A stretch of DNA of 64,000 nucleotides from Dyadobacter jiangsuensis (GTDB lineage: Bacteria; Bacteroidota; Bacteroidia; Cytophagales; Spirosomataceae): assembly GCF_003014695.1 (NCBI RefSeq), contig NZ_PYAS01000010.1:186001-250000 (forward strand), written 5' to 3'. Within the stretch, counting starts at the first letter, position 1. Each line of letters opens with the position of its first letter. Position numbers and translations under genes: made by a program. Positions 47,636 through 55,808 of this stretch are shown piece by piece. A model generated the notes under the pieces. It worked only from the letters and a program-made list of their open reading frames with translations. It made no database searches and was not told the DNA's origin.

Positions 47636-48406
47636 ATGAAAAAAGGATTTTTAATGATTGCAATCGGGCTGATGAGCCTGGTGTCGATGGATGGTATGTC
47701 TCAAAAGAAAAACAAGGTGATCGCGCACCGCGGCGCCTGGAAAAATACCGGTGCTACCGAAAACTCGATCGGCGCATTGGAACACGCAATCAAGCTGGGT
47801 TGCTACGGCAGCGAGTTCGATGTGCATATGTCGGCCGACTCCGTTTTGTACGTCCTGCACGACCATTCCATTCAGGGAACGAATATCGAAACGACCAATT
47901 CAGCTGAGCTTTCGAAGATCAAATTGGCTAACGGCGAGTGGCTACCGACTTTGGAAGCCTATTTAAAGGCGGGTTCGAAGCAGAAGAAGACGCGTTTGAT
48001 CCTGGAAATCAAAACCTCCAAAATCAGCAAAGAGCGCTCCCTGGCATTGGCTACCAAATGTGTGGAACTGGTGAAGAAAATGAAGGTTGAAAAAATTACA
48101 GACTACATCGCATTCGACTGGGATGTTTGCCTGAAAGTGAAGCAGCTCGCTCCGAAAGCACACGTAGAATACCTGAACGGCGACAAAACACCTGACGAAA
48201 TCCAGGCTGCCGGCCTCGATGGTATCGACTACCATTTCAGCGTTTTGAAGAAACACGAGGATTACATTCCCGCAATGCGTCAGAAAAAACTGACTACCAA
48301 TGTGTGGACGGTCAATAGTGAAGCCGATTTGAAATACTTCCTCGAAAAGGATGCGGATTATATTACGACCAATGAGCCTGAGCTGCTGCTGAGCCTTTCG
48401 AAGTAA
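47636..48406 (+). CDS. Secreted glycerophosphodiester phosphodiesterase
   Basis: The start is the ATG at 47636 (MKKGFLMIAIGLMSLVS); a TTG three codons upstream is less likely. After a signal peptide ending near 'GMSQ', the 257-residue protein shows the GDPD signature: 'VIAHRGAWKNTGATENSIGA', 'YGSEFDVHMSADSVLYVLHD' with the Glu/Asp/His metal and catalytic residues, 'LILEIKTSK' and 'NVWTVNSEADLKYFLE'. Such enzymes release glycerol-3-phosphate and an alcohol from deacylated phospholipids. It is probably periplasmic, scavenging phosphate or glycerol, and is closed by a strong bidirectional terminator. Confidence 0.88.
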   Translation: MKKGFLMIAIGLMSLVSMDGMSQKKNKVIAHRGAWKNTGATENSIGALEHAIKLGCYGSEFDVHMSADSVLYVLHDHSIQGTNIETTNSAELSKIKLANGEWLPTLEAYLKAGSKQKKTRLILEIKTSKISKERSLALATKCVELVKKMKVEKITDYIAFDWDVCLKVKQLAPKAHVEYLNGDKTPDEIQAAGLDGIDYHFSVLKKHEDYIPAMRQKKLTTNVWTVNSEADLKYFLEKDADYITTNEPELLLSLSK

Positions 48407-48420
48407 TTTTGAAATACATT

Positions 48421-48467
48421 AAAAAGCGAAACTCCCGATCGGTTGCCGGTCGGGAGTTTCGCTTTTT
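48421..48467. terminator. Bidirectional terminator between the phosphodiesterase and metX
   Basis: AAAAAGCGAAACTCCCGA (48421-48438) and TCGGGAGTTTCGCTTTTT (48450-48467) are perfectly complementary over 18 bp with an 11-base loop and A/T ends that act in both directions. Confidence 0.95.
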
Positions 48468-48500
48468 GTATTGATATAATGCCTTAAAATCCTGAATGCA

Positions 48501-49562
48501 TTAACGAATGCGCGCCATCTGCAACTGCCCGTTCGTCTCCTGCCACGCTCGGATCACCTGCGTAAGCTGCTTATACTCGATCAGGAAGCCATCGTGGCCG
48601 TACAATGAATCGATTTCCTGAAATGCGGCATCGGGAATATGCCGGGCCAGGAACTGCTGCTCCGAAAGCGGAAATAGCAAGTCGGATTTAATACCCAGTA
48701 CCAGCGTCTTCGCCTTCACGAGCCCGAGCGCATGCACGATACCCCCGCGGTTGCGACCCACATTATGCGAGTCCATAATCTTGGACAGCGCCCAGTATGA
48801 GAATGCATTGAAGCGCTTCACAAACTTGTCGCCCTGATACTGCTGGTACGATGACGCCCGGAAATCATCGATCTGATCCGGATTATCGCGGGCTTGGGTA
48901 AAATTGTAAGTATCGTAGTTGCGGTACGACAGCAACGCGATCGACCGCGCCGCTCGCATACCCATCGCACCTGCTTCCGGGCTATCTTCGGCATATGTAG
49001 GATCGGCCTCGATCGCCATCCGCTGCGATTCGTTGAAGGCAATGCCCCACGGCGAATGCAATGCATTGGAAGCAATCAGGATCAGCTCTTCGAACAAATC
49101 GGGCTTTTCTACCGCCCATTCCAGCGCCTGCTGGCCACCCAGAGAGCCTCCGATGCATATTTTAATCTTGCTGATCGCAAGTTCCTGCCGCAAAAGGTCC
49201 AGTGTTCCTACAACGTCCCTTACAGTAAGGGTCGGGAAGTTATGGTAGTAAGGCTGGTTTGTCCGCGGATTAACCGAAAGCGGCCCTGTGGATCCGTAAG
49301 CCGACCCTAGCACGTTCACACAAATAATGAAATGCTGCGAAGGGTTGAAATATTTATCGTCCCCTACCAGTCCGTCCCACCAGTCGTGGGCATTGGAGCT
49401 TCCGGTAAGCGCGTGGCAAATCCAGACGATATTGGTGTCGTTGGCATTCCTTTCTCCATAAGTAGTGTATGCGAGTTCAAATCCGGGCAGTTCGCCACCC
49501 ATTTCGAGGGCGTAGGGATAGGGGTATTTAAATGTCTTCTGGTCCGCTTGCATAAGAGCCAC
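48501..49562 (-). CDS. metX: Homoserine O-acetyltransferase
   Basis: The 353-residue alpha/beta hydrolase transfers acetyl from acetyl-CoA to homoserine, the first committed step of methionine synthesis by the sulfhydrylation route. The nucleophile is Ser140 in 'CIGGSLGGQQALEWA'; the oxyanion region is 'WICHALTGSSNA', 'VLGSAYGSTGP' follows the family pattern, and the Asp/His of the triad are in 'LGIKSDLLFPLSE' and 'LYGHDGFLIE'. The ATG at 49562 or that at 49553 could be the start. It lies downstream of a SAM-I riboswitch (49682-49795, minus strand), so it should be turned down when SAM is plentiful. Confidence 0.95.
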   Translation of the reverse strand: MALMQADQKTFKYPYPYALEMGGELPGFELAYTTYGERNANDTNIVWICHALTGSSNAHDWWDGLVGDDKYFNPSQHFIICVNVLGSAYGSTGPLSVNPRTNQPYYHNFPTLTVRDVVGTLDLLRQELAISKIKICIGGSLGGQQALEWAVEKPDLFEELILIASNALHSPWGIAFNESQRMAIEADPTYAEDSPEAGAMGMRAARSIALLSYRNYDTYNFTQARDNPDQIDDFRASSYQQYQGDKFVKRFNAFSYWALSKIMDSHNVGRNRGGIVHALGLVKAKTLVLGIKSDLLFPLSEQQFLARHIPDAAFQEIDSLYGHDGFLIEYKQLTQVIRAWQETNGQLQMARIR

Positions 49563-49681
49563 AGCACGTGGTTAAATTCAACACATGGTAAAATTGACAG
49601 CCGGAATAAATAATTTCGGTTGTAGCTGCGAGACTAAAGCCAATCGGCTTACGGAAATTTCTAACTGTAAGAGCACACGAA

Positions 49682-49795
49682 TTGATTTTATATCTCCTAA
49701 TAAACTTAGGTGGGAATTAGCACCTTTCTCCGTAGCGGTAGCAGGTTGCCAGAGGTTCATAGAGCCCATTCTCTCGCCTCTTCTTTATAAATCAA
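49682..49795 (-). promoter_or_regulatory. SAM-I (S-box) riboswitch of metX
   Basis: On the minus strand the conserved S-box blocks occur in order: 'GAAGAGGCGAGAGAATGGGC', 'TCTATGAACCTCTGGCAACC' (with the GGCAACC core) and 'AAGGTGCTAATTCC'. The ends TTGATTTATA (49795-49786) and TATAAAATCAA (49692-49682) pair as P1. The aptamer is about 114 nt and lies 119 bases before the metX ATG. The expression platform holds small hairpins near 49595-49650 (ACAACCGAAAT with ATTCCGGCTGT is one), without a strong T-run, so translational control may be more likely than termination. Confidence 0.92.
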
Positions 49796-49910
49796 CCGCC
49801 GTTCAGGGAAGCAATTGATTGATGGTGCAATATTAAGCGCGGATGCCTGAAAATACAAGCAAATGCAAAAATTCTGTCCTTCCGCGGTGCCCGCTCGTGC
49901 CGCATCAGCT

Positions 49911-49918
49911 TATCTTTG
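49911..49918 (+). promoter_or_regulatory. -7 box of the M28 peptidase gene
   Basis: TATCTTTG matches TAnnTTTG and ends 22 bases before the ATG at 49941. It falls inside the longer open frame from 49863, which argues for the 49941 start. No clear -33 TTG. Confidence 0.5.
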
Positions 49919-49940
49919 CCCGTCAACCATTTTTAGTAGA

Positions 49941-50882
49941 ATGAGAATCTTTTTTCACAGTCTGCTGCTCGTTTTCGGCGCTGCGCAGGCATTTGGACAA
50001 TCCGTTACCCCCTCACCGGACAATATCCGCAAACACATTTCCTACCTGGCTTCCGACAAAATGAAAGGCCGCGGCACAGGAAGCAAAGAGAATGAAAAAG
50101 CCGCGAAGTATGTGGCGAAACAATTCAAAAAGTACCACCTTTTACCCAAAGGCACCGAAGGTTATTACCAGCCTTTTACGGCCAAAATCCGGCGCATTGT
50201 AGTGCCCGACAGCATCCGCGAGGCACGGAATGTGATCGGGTTTCTCGACAACGGGGCGCAATATACCATTGTCATAGGTGCTCATTTCGACCACCTTGGG
50301 TTGGGCCGCCAGGGAAGCTCCAAAGCCGAAAAGCCCGAAGGGCAAATCCACAACGGGGCCGATGACAATGCATCGGGCGTAGCCGGGCTGCTCGAACTGG
50401 CGCGGTATTTTTCGGGAAATGACAAAAAGGAACCTTACAATTTCCTTTTTATCGCATTCGGGGCGGAAGAGCTCGGGCTTGTGGGCTCGCGTTTCTTTGT
50501 GAACAATCCGACATTGCCATTGGCCGATATCAACTTCATGTCGAACATGGACATGATCGGGCGATATGATCCCAACCGGGGCGTCGGGATAGGCGGCTAC
50601 GGCACGAGCGCCGAGTGGCCGGCGATTTTTAAGGATGTAAAAAGCGATACGAAGTTTTTTACGGATAATGCAGGAAGCGGAGGCTCCGACCACGGTTCGT
50701 TTTATGCCAAACAAATTCCTGTGCTGTTTTTCCATACCGGCGGCCACGATGATTACCACAAGCCGACCGACGATGCGGAAAAGATCGACGCGAATGCAGA
50801 GGCGGGGATTTTGGGTATTCAAATTAAACTCATTGAGAATGCGATGTTATTACCAAAACTCAAATTCACAGAAGTCAAATAA
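49941..50882 (+). CDS. Secreted M28-family zinc peptidase
   Basis: The start at the ATG at 49941 gives a normal signal peptide (MRIFFHSLLLVFGAAQAFGQ). The 313-residue protein then shows 'ISYLASDKMKGRGTGSKENE', 'TIVIGAHFDHLG' (first Zn ligand His with Asp), 'IHNGADDNASGVAGLLELAR' (bridging Asp), 'FIAFGAEELGLVGSRFFV' (catalytic Glu-Glu), 'NMDMIGRYD' and 'FFHTGGHDDYHKPTDDAEKI' (last His). These are the M28 aminopeptidase-type di-zinc ligands. It is likely periplasmic or outer-membrane-associated and releases N-terminal amino acids; exact specificity is unknown. Confidence 0.9.
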   Translation: MRIFFHSLLLVFGAAQAFGQSVTPSPDNIRKHISYLASDKMKGRGTGSKENEKAAKYVAKQFKKYHLLPKGTEGYYQPFTAKIRRIVVPDSIREARNVIGFLDNGAQYTIVIGAHFDHLGLGRQGSSKAEKPEGQIHNGADDNASGVAGLLELARYFSGNDKKEPYNFLFIAFGAEELGLVGSRFFVNNPTLPLADINFMSNMDMIGRYDPNRGVGIGGYGTSAEWPAIFKDVKSDTKFFTDNAGSGGSDHGSFYAKQIPVLFFHTGGHDDYHKPTDDAEKIDANAEAGILGIQIKLIENAMLLPKLKFTEVK

Positions 50883-50922
50883 GTCATTGTCCATTCGGGA
50901 GAACCCCTAAAATCAGTTTGTT

Positions 50923-52473
50923 TTGTACGGTTTTGTTGCTCCATCATTCACTTACGGCCAGGCTAACATCTCTCCTGAGGAGTTGTACGGAACGCTATTC
51001 CGTGACGTGCAGTGCAGCCACATTTTCTCCGATTCCAAGACATTCGCCGACGCTATCCCGCTGGAAGATCCGGTACTGATCATCGAGCGGTACCACCAGG
51101 AGAAAGACAGCCCGGGCTTTGACATGGAAACGTTTGTCCGGACGCATTTCAGAATGCCGGCTCAGATTGCTTCGGAATTCATTTCCAACAAGAATGAGCC
51201 GGTTTCCGACCATGCAGGCAAGCTCTGGTCGATACTCACCCGCCAGCCGGAAAACCAGGAACGGGGCGGGTCGCTGATCCCCCTGCCCCACCCTTACGTG
51301 GTGCCGGGCGGCCGTTTCAGGGAGATATATTACTGGGACAGCTACTTTACGATGCTAGGCCTCAAAGAATCGGGGCGCGTGGAGTTAATGGAACATATGC
51401 TCAACAACTTCGCCTACCTGGTGGACACATTGGGTTTCATACCAACCGCCAACCGGACCTATTACCTGAGCCGCTCCCAGCCGCCATTTTTCTCACTGAT
51501 GGTAAGGCTGTTTAGTGAAATGGAGGGTAAAAAGGTCCTGAAAAAGTACCTGCCGCAATTACAAAAAGAATACGATTACTGGATGGATGGATGCCAGGAG
51601 CCCTGCGCACCGTTCACGGCTCACCGACGCCTCGTATATCTTCCCAATGGCGCGCTGCTAAACCGCTATTGGGACGACAAGGCCACTCCGCGTCCGGAAT
51701 CTTACAGTGAAGACACCGAGCTCGCCCGGGAAGCCAGCGAAAAGTACGGCACCGCTCCAGAGGAGCTTTACCGCCATATCCGGGCTGCTGCGGAATCGGG
51801 GTGGGATTTCAGCAGTCGTTGGTTTGCCGATGAGACCGATTTTGCATCGATCCACACGACCGACATCCTGCCGCTAGACCTGAACTGCCTGCTCTACCAC
51901 CTCGAGAAAACCATCGCGGAGGCCTATCTGCTCTGTGATAACCGGCGTATGCATTTACTTTACGAGGAAAAGGCCAGGCAGCGGAACATGGCCATCCAGA
52001 CCTATTTCTGGGATGAATCCCGGAATTACTACATGGACTATGATTTCCGGAAAAGGGAATTTACCAAAGCCATTACCATTGCGGGGGCCTTCCCCTTGTT
52101 TTTCAAGCTCGCGCCCAAGCCGCACTCGCATTATGTACGGGCGTACATCAGGCTCAATTTCCTCAAATCGGGCGGACTGCTCACGACCATGGTGCGTACG
52201 GGCCAGCAATGGGATGCACCCAATGGTTGGGCGCCGCTGCAATGGATCGTCTACAAAGGGCTACGTAATTACAATTTCCACCGGACCGCCAACGAGCTCA
52301 GCGACGAGTGGTTGGGACTGATCGAGAAGGAATTCCGGCATTCGGGGAAGATGCTCGAAAAGTATAATGTATCGGACACCAACCTGATCGCCGGAGGCGG
52401 CGAGTACGAAATCCAGGAAGGATTCGGCTGGACCAACGGGGTTTATCTCCGAATGAAAAACCGTAAGCGATAG
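50923..52473 (+). CDS. treA: Alpha,alpha-trehalase (GH37)
   Basis: About 516 residues match glycoside hydrolase family 37, which splits trehalose into two glucose molecules. Signature 1 is 'PGGRFREIYYWDSYF' and signature 2 'QWDAPNGWAPLQW'; 'LFRDVQCSHIFSDSKTFADA' opens the mature enzyme and 'NLIAGGGEYEIQEGFGWTNG' closes the active site. The start is uncertain: the frame is only open from 50911 and the sole plausible start is TTG at 50923, giving an unusually short signal-like N-terminus (LYGFVAPSFTYGQA) without basic residues. A mutated start or an error in this stretch is possible. It lies 40 bp after the peptidase gene. Confidence 0.88.
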   Translation: MYGFVAPSFTYGQANISPEELYGTLFRDVQCSHIFSDSKTFADAIPLEDPVLIIERYHQEKDSPGFDMETFVRTHFRMPAQIASEFISNKNEPVSDHAGKLWSILTRQPENQERGGSLIPLPHPYVVPGGRFREIYYWDSYFTMLGLKESGRVELMEHMLNNFAYLVDTLGFIPTANRTYYLSRSQPPFFSLMVRLFSEMEGKKVLKKYLPQLQKEYDYWMDGCQEPCAPFTAHRRLVYLPNGALLNRYWDDKATPRPESYSEDTELAREASEKYGTAPEELYRHIRAAAESGWDFSSRWFADETDFASIHTTDILPLDLNCLLYHLEKTIAEAYLLCDNRRMHLLYEEKARQRNMAIQTYFWDESRNYYMDYDFRKREFTKAITIAGAFPLFFKLAPKPHSHYVRAYIRLNFLKSGGLLTTMVRTGQQWDAPNGWAPLQWIVYKGLRNYNFHRTANELSDEWLGLIEKEFRHSGKMLEKYNVSDTNLIAGGGEYEIQEGFGWTNGVYLRMKNRKR

Positions 52474-52600
52474 CCCGGTTTCGACGAAATCTGCTTTGAT
52501 TTCTTATCTATTTCCAATAAATTATATTAAAAATTGGCAAGAAAATCTTCCCGTAGCGGATATTTTTAATACCTTGCTGTTATCAAGCCCATTTGACTTC

Positions 52601-53389
52601 ATGAAACTTCCTATATACCAAATCGATGCTTTTACTGATAAGTTGTTTGGTGGAAACCCTGCCGCAGTAGTTCCTTTGGAACAGTGGCTGCCGGAAGAAA
52701 CGATGCTTGCCATCGCCGCCGAAAACAACCTCGCCGAAACCGCATTCTACGTTCCGACCGAAAATGGTTTCCATATCCGCTGGTTTACGCCAACGGTGGA
52801 AGTGGATCTCTGCGGACATGCGACACTGGCCGCAGCATATGTGATTTTCAATATTCAGAATTATGAAGGGCAATCCATCGCCTTTGATTCGCGAAGTGGC
52901 GTACTTACCGTCGATTGCAAGGAAGATTGGCTTACACTCAATTTCCCTGTGGATCAATACCACATTGCCGTACCGCCTCCGGGACTCGTTGAAAGTCTGA
53001 AAAACACGACGCTTCTGGAAGTTTACAAAGGCAAAACCGACTACCTGGTCGTGCTCGAATCGGAAGAAGTAGTGAGAGACCTTGATTTTGACATCATTAT
53101 CCTGTCTACCATTCCGGCACGCGGTGTCATCGTAACCGCCGCAGGCGACGAGGTGGATTTTGTCTCCCGCTTTTTCGCGCCGCAATCGGGCATTGACGAG
53201 GACCCGGTAACAGGTTCTGCCCATACCACTTTGATCCCTTACTGGGCCGATAAGCTTTCCAAAACACAACTGAATGCACGTCAGCTCTCACGCCGCGGCG
53301 GTTTTCTGAAATGTGAATTGCAGGGCGACCGGGTTTATATTGGGGGGCAGGCCAAGTTGTATCTCAAAGGCGAAATCCTTGTAGACTAG
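52601..53389 (+). CDS. PhzF-family isomerase/epimerase
   Basis: The start is placed at the ATG at 52601 (MKLPIYQIDAFTDKLFGGNP), where the family homology begins; the longer frame adds 35 unrelated residues. The 262-residue protein has the two-domain diaminopimelate-epimerase-like fold. Blocks include 'IDAFTDKLFGGNPAAVVPLE', 'AAENNLAETAFYV' with the catalytic Glu of PhzF, 'IRWFTPTVEVDLCGHATLAA', 'RFFAPQSGIDEDPVTGSAHT' and 'SRRGGFLKCEL'. No other phenazine gene is present, so its role is probably different and unknown. The stop codon adjoins a period-14 repeat. Confidence 0.9.
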   Translation: MKLPIYQIDAFTDKLFGGNPAAVVPLEQWLPEETMLAIAAENNLAETAFYVPTENGFHIRWFTPTVEVDLCGHATLAAAYVIFNIQNYEGQSIAFDSRSGVLTVDCKEDWLTLNFPVDQYHIAVPPPGLVESLKNTTLLEVYKGKTDYLVVLESEEVVRDLDFDIIILSTIPARGVIVTAAGDEVDFVSRFFAPQSGIDEDPVTGSAHTTLIPYWADKLSKTQLNARQLSRRGGFLKCELQGDRVYIGGQAKLYLKGEILVD

Positions 53390-53430
53390 GCGTCCCTGAC
53401 CGGGCGTCCCCGACTGGGCGTCCCCGACTA
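53389..53430. repeat. Period-14 GTC/GAC tandem tract
   Basis: Three 14-base units (GGCGTCCCCGACTG type) have GTC at 53392, 53406 and 53420 and GAC at 53398, 53412 and 53426. The tract fills the whole gap between the PhzF stop and the stop of the convergent exporter, whose stop codon lies in the last unit. Confidence 0.75.
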
Positions 53431-54312
53431 CCCCCTTTTGTTTCCTGCAAATTTTGTGCGTTGCCCGGCATACAAGCCTGCAACCACTAGTACCGTACCG
53501 ACGACGGTGTACATCGTCACAGGCTCGCCCATAAGCCACCATGCAAAGAAAAAACCAAAAAGCGGGCAAAGGAACAACCACAATGAAGCTTTGACGGTAT
53601 CGATCCTGAGCAGGTAAAACCAGCATATCAATCCAACAATTGAAACAGCAAGGCTAAGCCACAGTACGGAAGCCCAAAAGACGGTATCTAATTTGGTAGC
53701 TCCAAAATCGGCCATTCCCAATGTGACCGGCAACAGGAAAACGCCGCCCAGAAAAACCTGCCAGCCATTGATAAGCAGATTGGGCAGCTCCCATTTCACG
53801 GTAGCGTAGTAAACACTCGCTGCCGACACAGCCACCATGCTGATCAACAGCAACGTAATGCCTCCGACTGTGGTATAACTGTCGGCCAGCAACGGATAGG
53901 TTGCGACCGCCACACCACCCATTCCCAGCATAATGCCGGTCCATTCTTCCGCTTTGGGCTTTCTCTTCAACCACCATGACGACAGCAGCACGATAATCAA
54001 CGGATTGGTGGACACGGCCAGGCTTCCGATACCGGCAGCAGTATACTTCATCGCATACACGTACAGGCCCAGGTACAACGTTGTATTCAGAAAACCGAAT
54101 AATGCCAGTTGCCGCCATTCCTTTTTTGTAGGCAGCCGGTAGTCCGGATTTTTGGCAAACAGGTACGAAAATGACAGCAATAAAATACCAGCTATAAAGA
54201 ACCGAACGTTTGCCAGTATCAAAGGAGCTGCCGATTGCACGCCAAATTTCGTTGCCACGGAGGCCGACGACCAGAGAATGGAAAAGAGAAGACCGATACC
54301 GATGTTTTTCAC
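53428..54312 (-). CDS. DMT-superfamily (EamA) transporter
   Basis: I place the start at the GTG at 54312 (VKNIGIGLLFSILWSSASVA), because the upstream 42 residues of the open frame are not family-like and cross into the divergent gene's upstream region. The ~294-residue protein has ten hydrophobic segments in two EamA repeats: 'FSILWSSASVATKFGVQSA', 'LFGFLNTTLYLGLYVYAMKY' and 'GIGSLAVSTNPLIIVLLSSW' in the first, and 'LGGVFLLPVTLG', 'LICWFYLLRIDTVKASLWLF' and 'VTMYTVVGTVLVVAGLY' in the second. Such proteins usually export amino acids or other metabolites; substrate unknown. Confidence 0.83.
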   Translation of the reverse strand: MKNIGIGLLFSILWSSASVATKFGVQSAAPLILANVRFFIAGILLLSFSYLFAKNPDYRLPTKKEWRQLALFGFLNTTLYLGLYVYAMKYTAAGIGSLAVSTNPLIIVLLSSWWLKRKPKAEEWTGIMLGMGGVAVATYPLLADSYTTVGGITLLLISMVAVSAASVYYATVKWELPNLLINGWQVFLGGVFLLPVTLGMADFGATKLDTVFWASVLWLSLAVSIVGLICWFYLLRIDTVKASLWLFLCPLFGFFFAWWLMGEPVTMYTVVGTVLVVAGLYAGQRTKFAGNKRG

Positions 54313-54385
54313 ACGCAAGAATAATAACGATCCAAAATTACAAGTTGTACTTCGGCTTCCGCCCCCACTTTTTATATTTTTGGGT

Positions 54386-55783
54386 ATGATTAACAAAAAA
54401 AATGCGCTGCGAACGGTGCTGATGGCCCTGCTTTGCACCGTGGCGCTGCACGTGCATGCCCAGAACCAGTGGACTTACGACTTCAACAACGGCTTCCTGC
54501 CCATTGAAAACGGTGGCACCGCATTAAAACCACTCGGGCGCCCGGGGCAAATCATCAAAGAACAGATTCCCGGTTCCGATGGCCTCTCGCGATCGATTTA
54601 TGTTTTTGAGAAAAACAGCGGACTGCAATTCAACAGCGCGGAAGCCAAGGGATTTCTGAACAAATCATTCACGGTCGAGGTCTATTTCAAGCTCGATTCA
54701 CTCGATATCTGGAAACGCGTACTCGATTTCAAAAACCGTAAGAGCGACTACGGCACCTATATCTATCATGGCAAACTCAATTTCTTCAATTTTGCCATGA
54801 GTGAAAAGGTCGCCGTGCGCGCGAAGCAGTGGGTGCATTACGTGTACTCGCGCGACTACGAGACGAAAGTCATTCGAATGTATATCAATGGTATTCTGAA
54901 ACTGGATTTCAAGGACCCGGGGACGGAGGGTGTACTTGACGCCGACCAGGTACTGAATATCTTCCAGGACGACCTCATTGCCGGCAACGAATCCAGCGCG
55001 GGAACCGTAGCGCTGGTCCGCATTTACGACCGGGTGATGACGCCCGTGTTTGTGCGCAGGAGCTACCAGTCAATCTCAAAGACTTTTAAGGAGCCCGTCG
55101 CTCAAAAAGAGGAGCCCAAAGAAGAGCCCAAACCGGTTGAAGAAAAGCCGGAACCTGCCCGCAACAGGAACCTGGCCATGGTTACCGGCCGGGTTTACGA
55201 CGGCCGCAACCTGAAACCCGTCAACGATGCGGAGGTACACGTGCGCAAATCAGCCAATGATTCTCTGGTGGCGCATACCAAAACCGTCGACGGCGTCTAC
55301 AATGTGGAGTTGCCCCCGCACGAAACGTATCGCATCACTGCACAAGCCGATGGTTTTCAATCCAAAAGTGTGACCATTCGCACCAACAACCGGTTCGAAG
55401 AAGTAAAAGCGCTCATGAATATGGCTCCCGAGACGCATTCGATACCGCTTTCGACGCTCTATTTCAGTCAGGGGACCGAGGTGTTGGAGGATAGCGCCCT
55501 CGCCGATCTGGACTCGATCGTCAATTACTTCCAAAAGCGGCAGGATTTGCGGCTGGTACTGAAAGGCCATACCGACAATACCGGGAGTTTTGAAAAGAAT
55601 CTGGAACTATCCAACAAGCGCGTAGAGACTGTGAAGGCTTACCTGATCGGCAAAGGCATTATTGCGAACAGAATAGAGGGATCAGGCTACGGGTCGGCGC
55701 AACCGAACCAGGTCAACCGGACCGAAGCGACGAAGAAGTCGAACAGAAGGGTAGAAGTTTGGGCGGAGCCGGTAAAAAGATAA
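54386..55783 (+). CDS. Secreted LamG-CarboxypepD-OmpA fusion protein
   Basis: The start is the ATG at 54386 (MINKKNALRTVLMALLC), which gives a signal peptide ending 'ALHVHAQ'. A longer frame from 54152 adds 78 residues without homology. Of the 466 residues, ~25-230 form a concanavalin/LamG-like domain ('SFTVEVYFKLDSLDIWKRVL', 'WVHYVYSRDYETKVIRMYIN'), followed by a Pro/Glu-rich linker ('EEPKEEPKPVEEKPEP'), a carboxypeptidase-regulatory beta module ('VTGRVYDGRNLKPVNDAEVH') and an OmpA C-terminal domain ('LVLKGHTDNTGSFEKNLELS', 'GSGYGSAQPNQVNRTEATKK'). The OmpA part should bind peptidoglycan, tethering a sugar- or protein-binding LamG head in the periplasm or outer membrane. Confidence 0.87.
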   Translation: MINKKNALRTVLMALLCTVALHVHAQNQWTYDFNNGFLPIENGGTALKPLGRPGQIIKEQIPGSDGLSRSIYVFEKNSGLQFNSAEAKGFLNKSFTVEVYFKLDSLDIWKRVLDFKNRKSDYGTYIYHGKLNFFNFAMSEKVAVRAKQWVHYVYSRDYETKVIRMYINGILKLDFKDPGTEGVLDADQVLNIFQDDLIAGNESSAGTVALVRIYDRVMTPVFVRRSYQSISKTFKEPVAQKEEPKEEPKPVEEKPEPARNRNLAMVTGRVYDGRNLKPVNDAEVHVRKSANDSLVAHTKTVDGVYNVELPPHETYRITAQADGFQSKSVTIRTNNRFEEVKALMNMAPETHSIPLSTLYFSQGTEVLEDSALADLDSIVNYFQKRQDLRLVLKGHTDNTGSFEKNLELSNKRVETVKAYLIGKGIIANRIEGSGYGSAQPNQVNRTEATKKSNRRVEVWAEPVKR

Positions 55784-55808
55784 AGCCATCTCATGGAGAT
55801 GGCTTTAT
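55780..55808. terminator. Terminator overlapping the OmpA-fusion stop codon
   Basis: ATAAAGCCATCTC (55780-55792), loop ATG, and GAGATGGCTTTAT (55796-55808) form a perfect 13-bp stem. The TAA stop (55781-55783) is inside the left arm. Confidence 0.85.

Noticed and set aside
54152..54385. 78-codon N-terminal extension of the OmpA-fusion gene
   Set aside because: It overlaps the divergent transporter, has no homology and precedes a perfect signal peptide at 54386.
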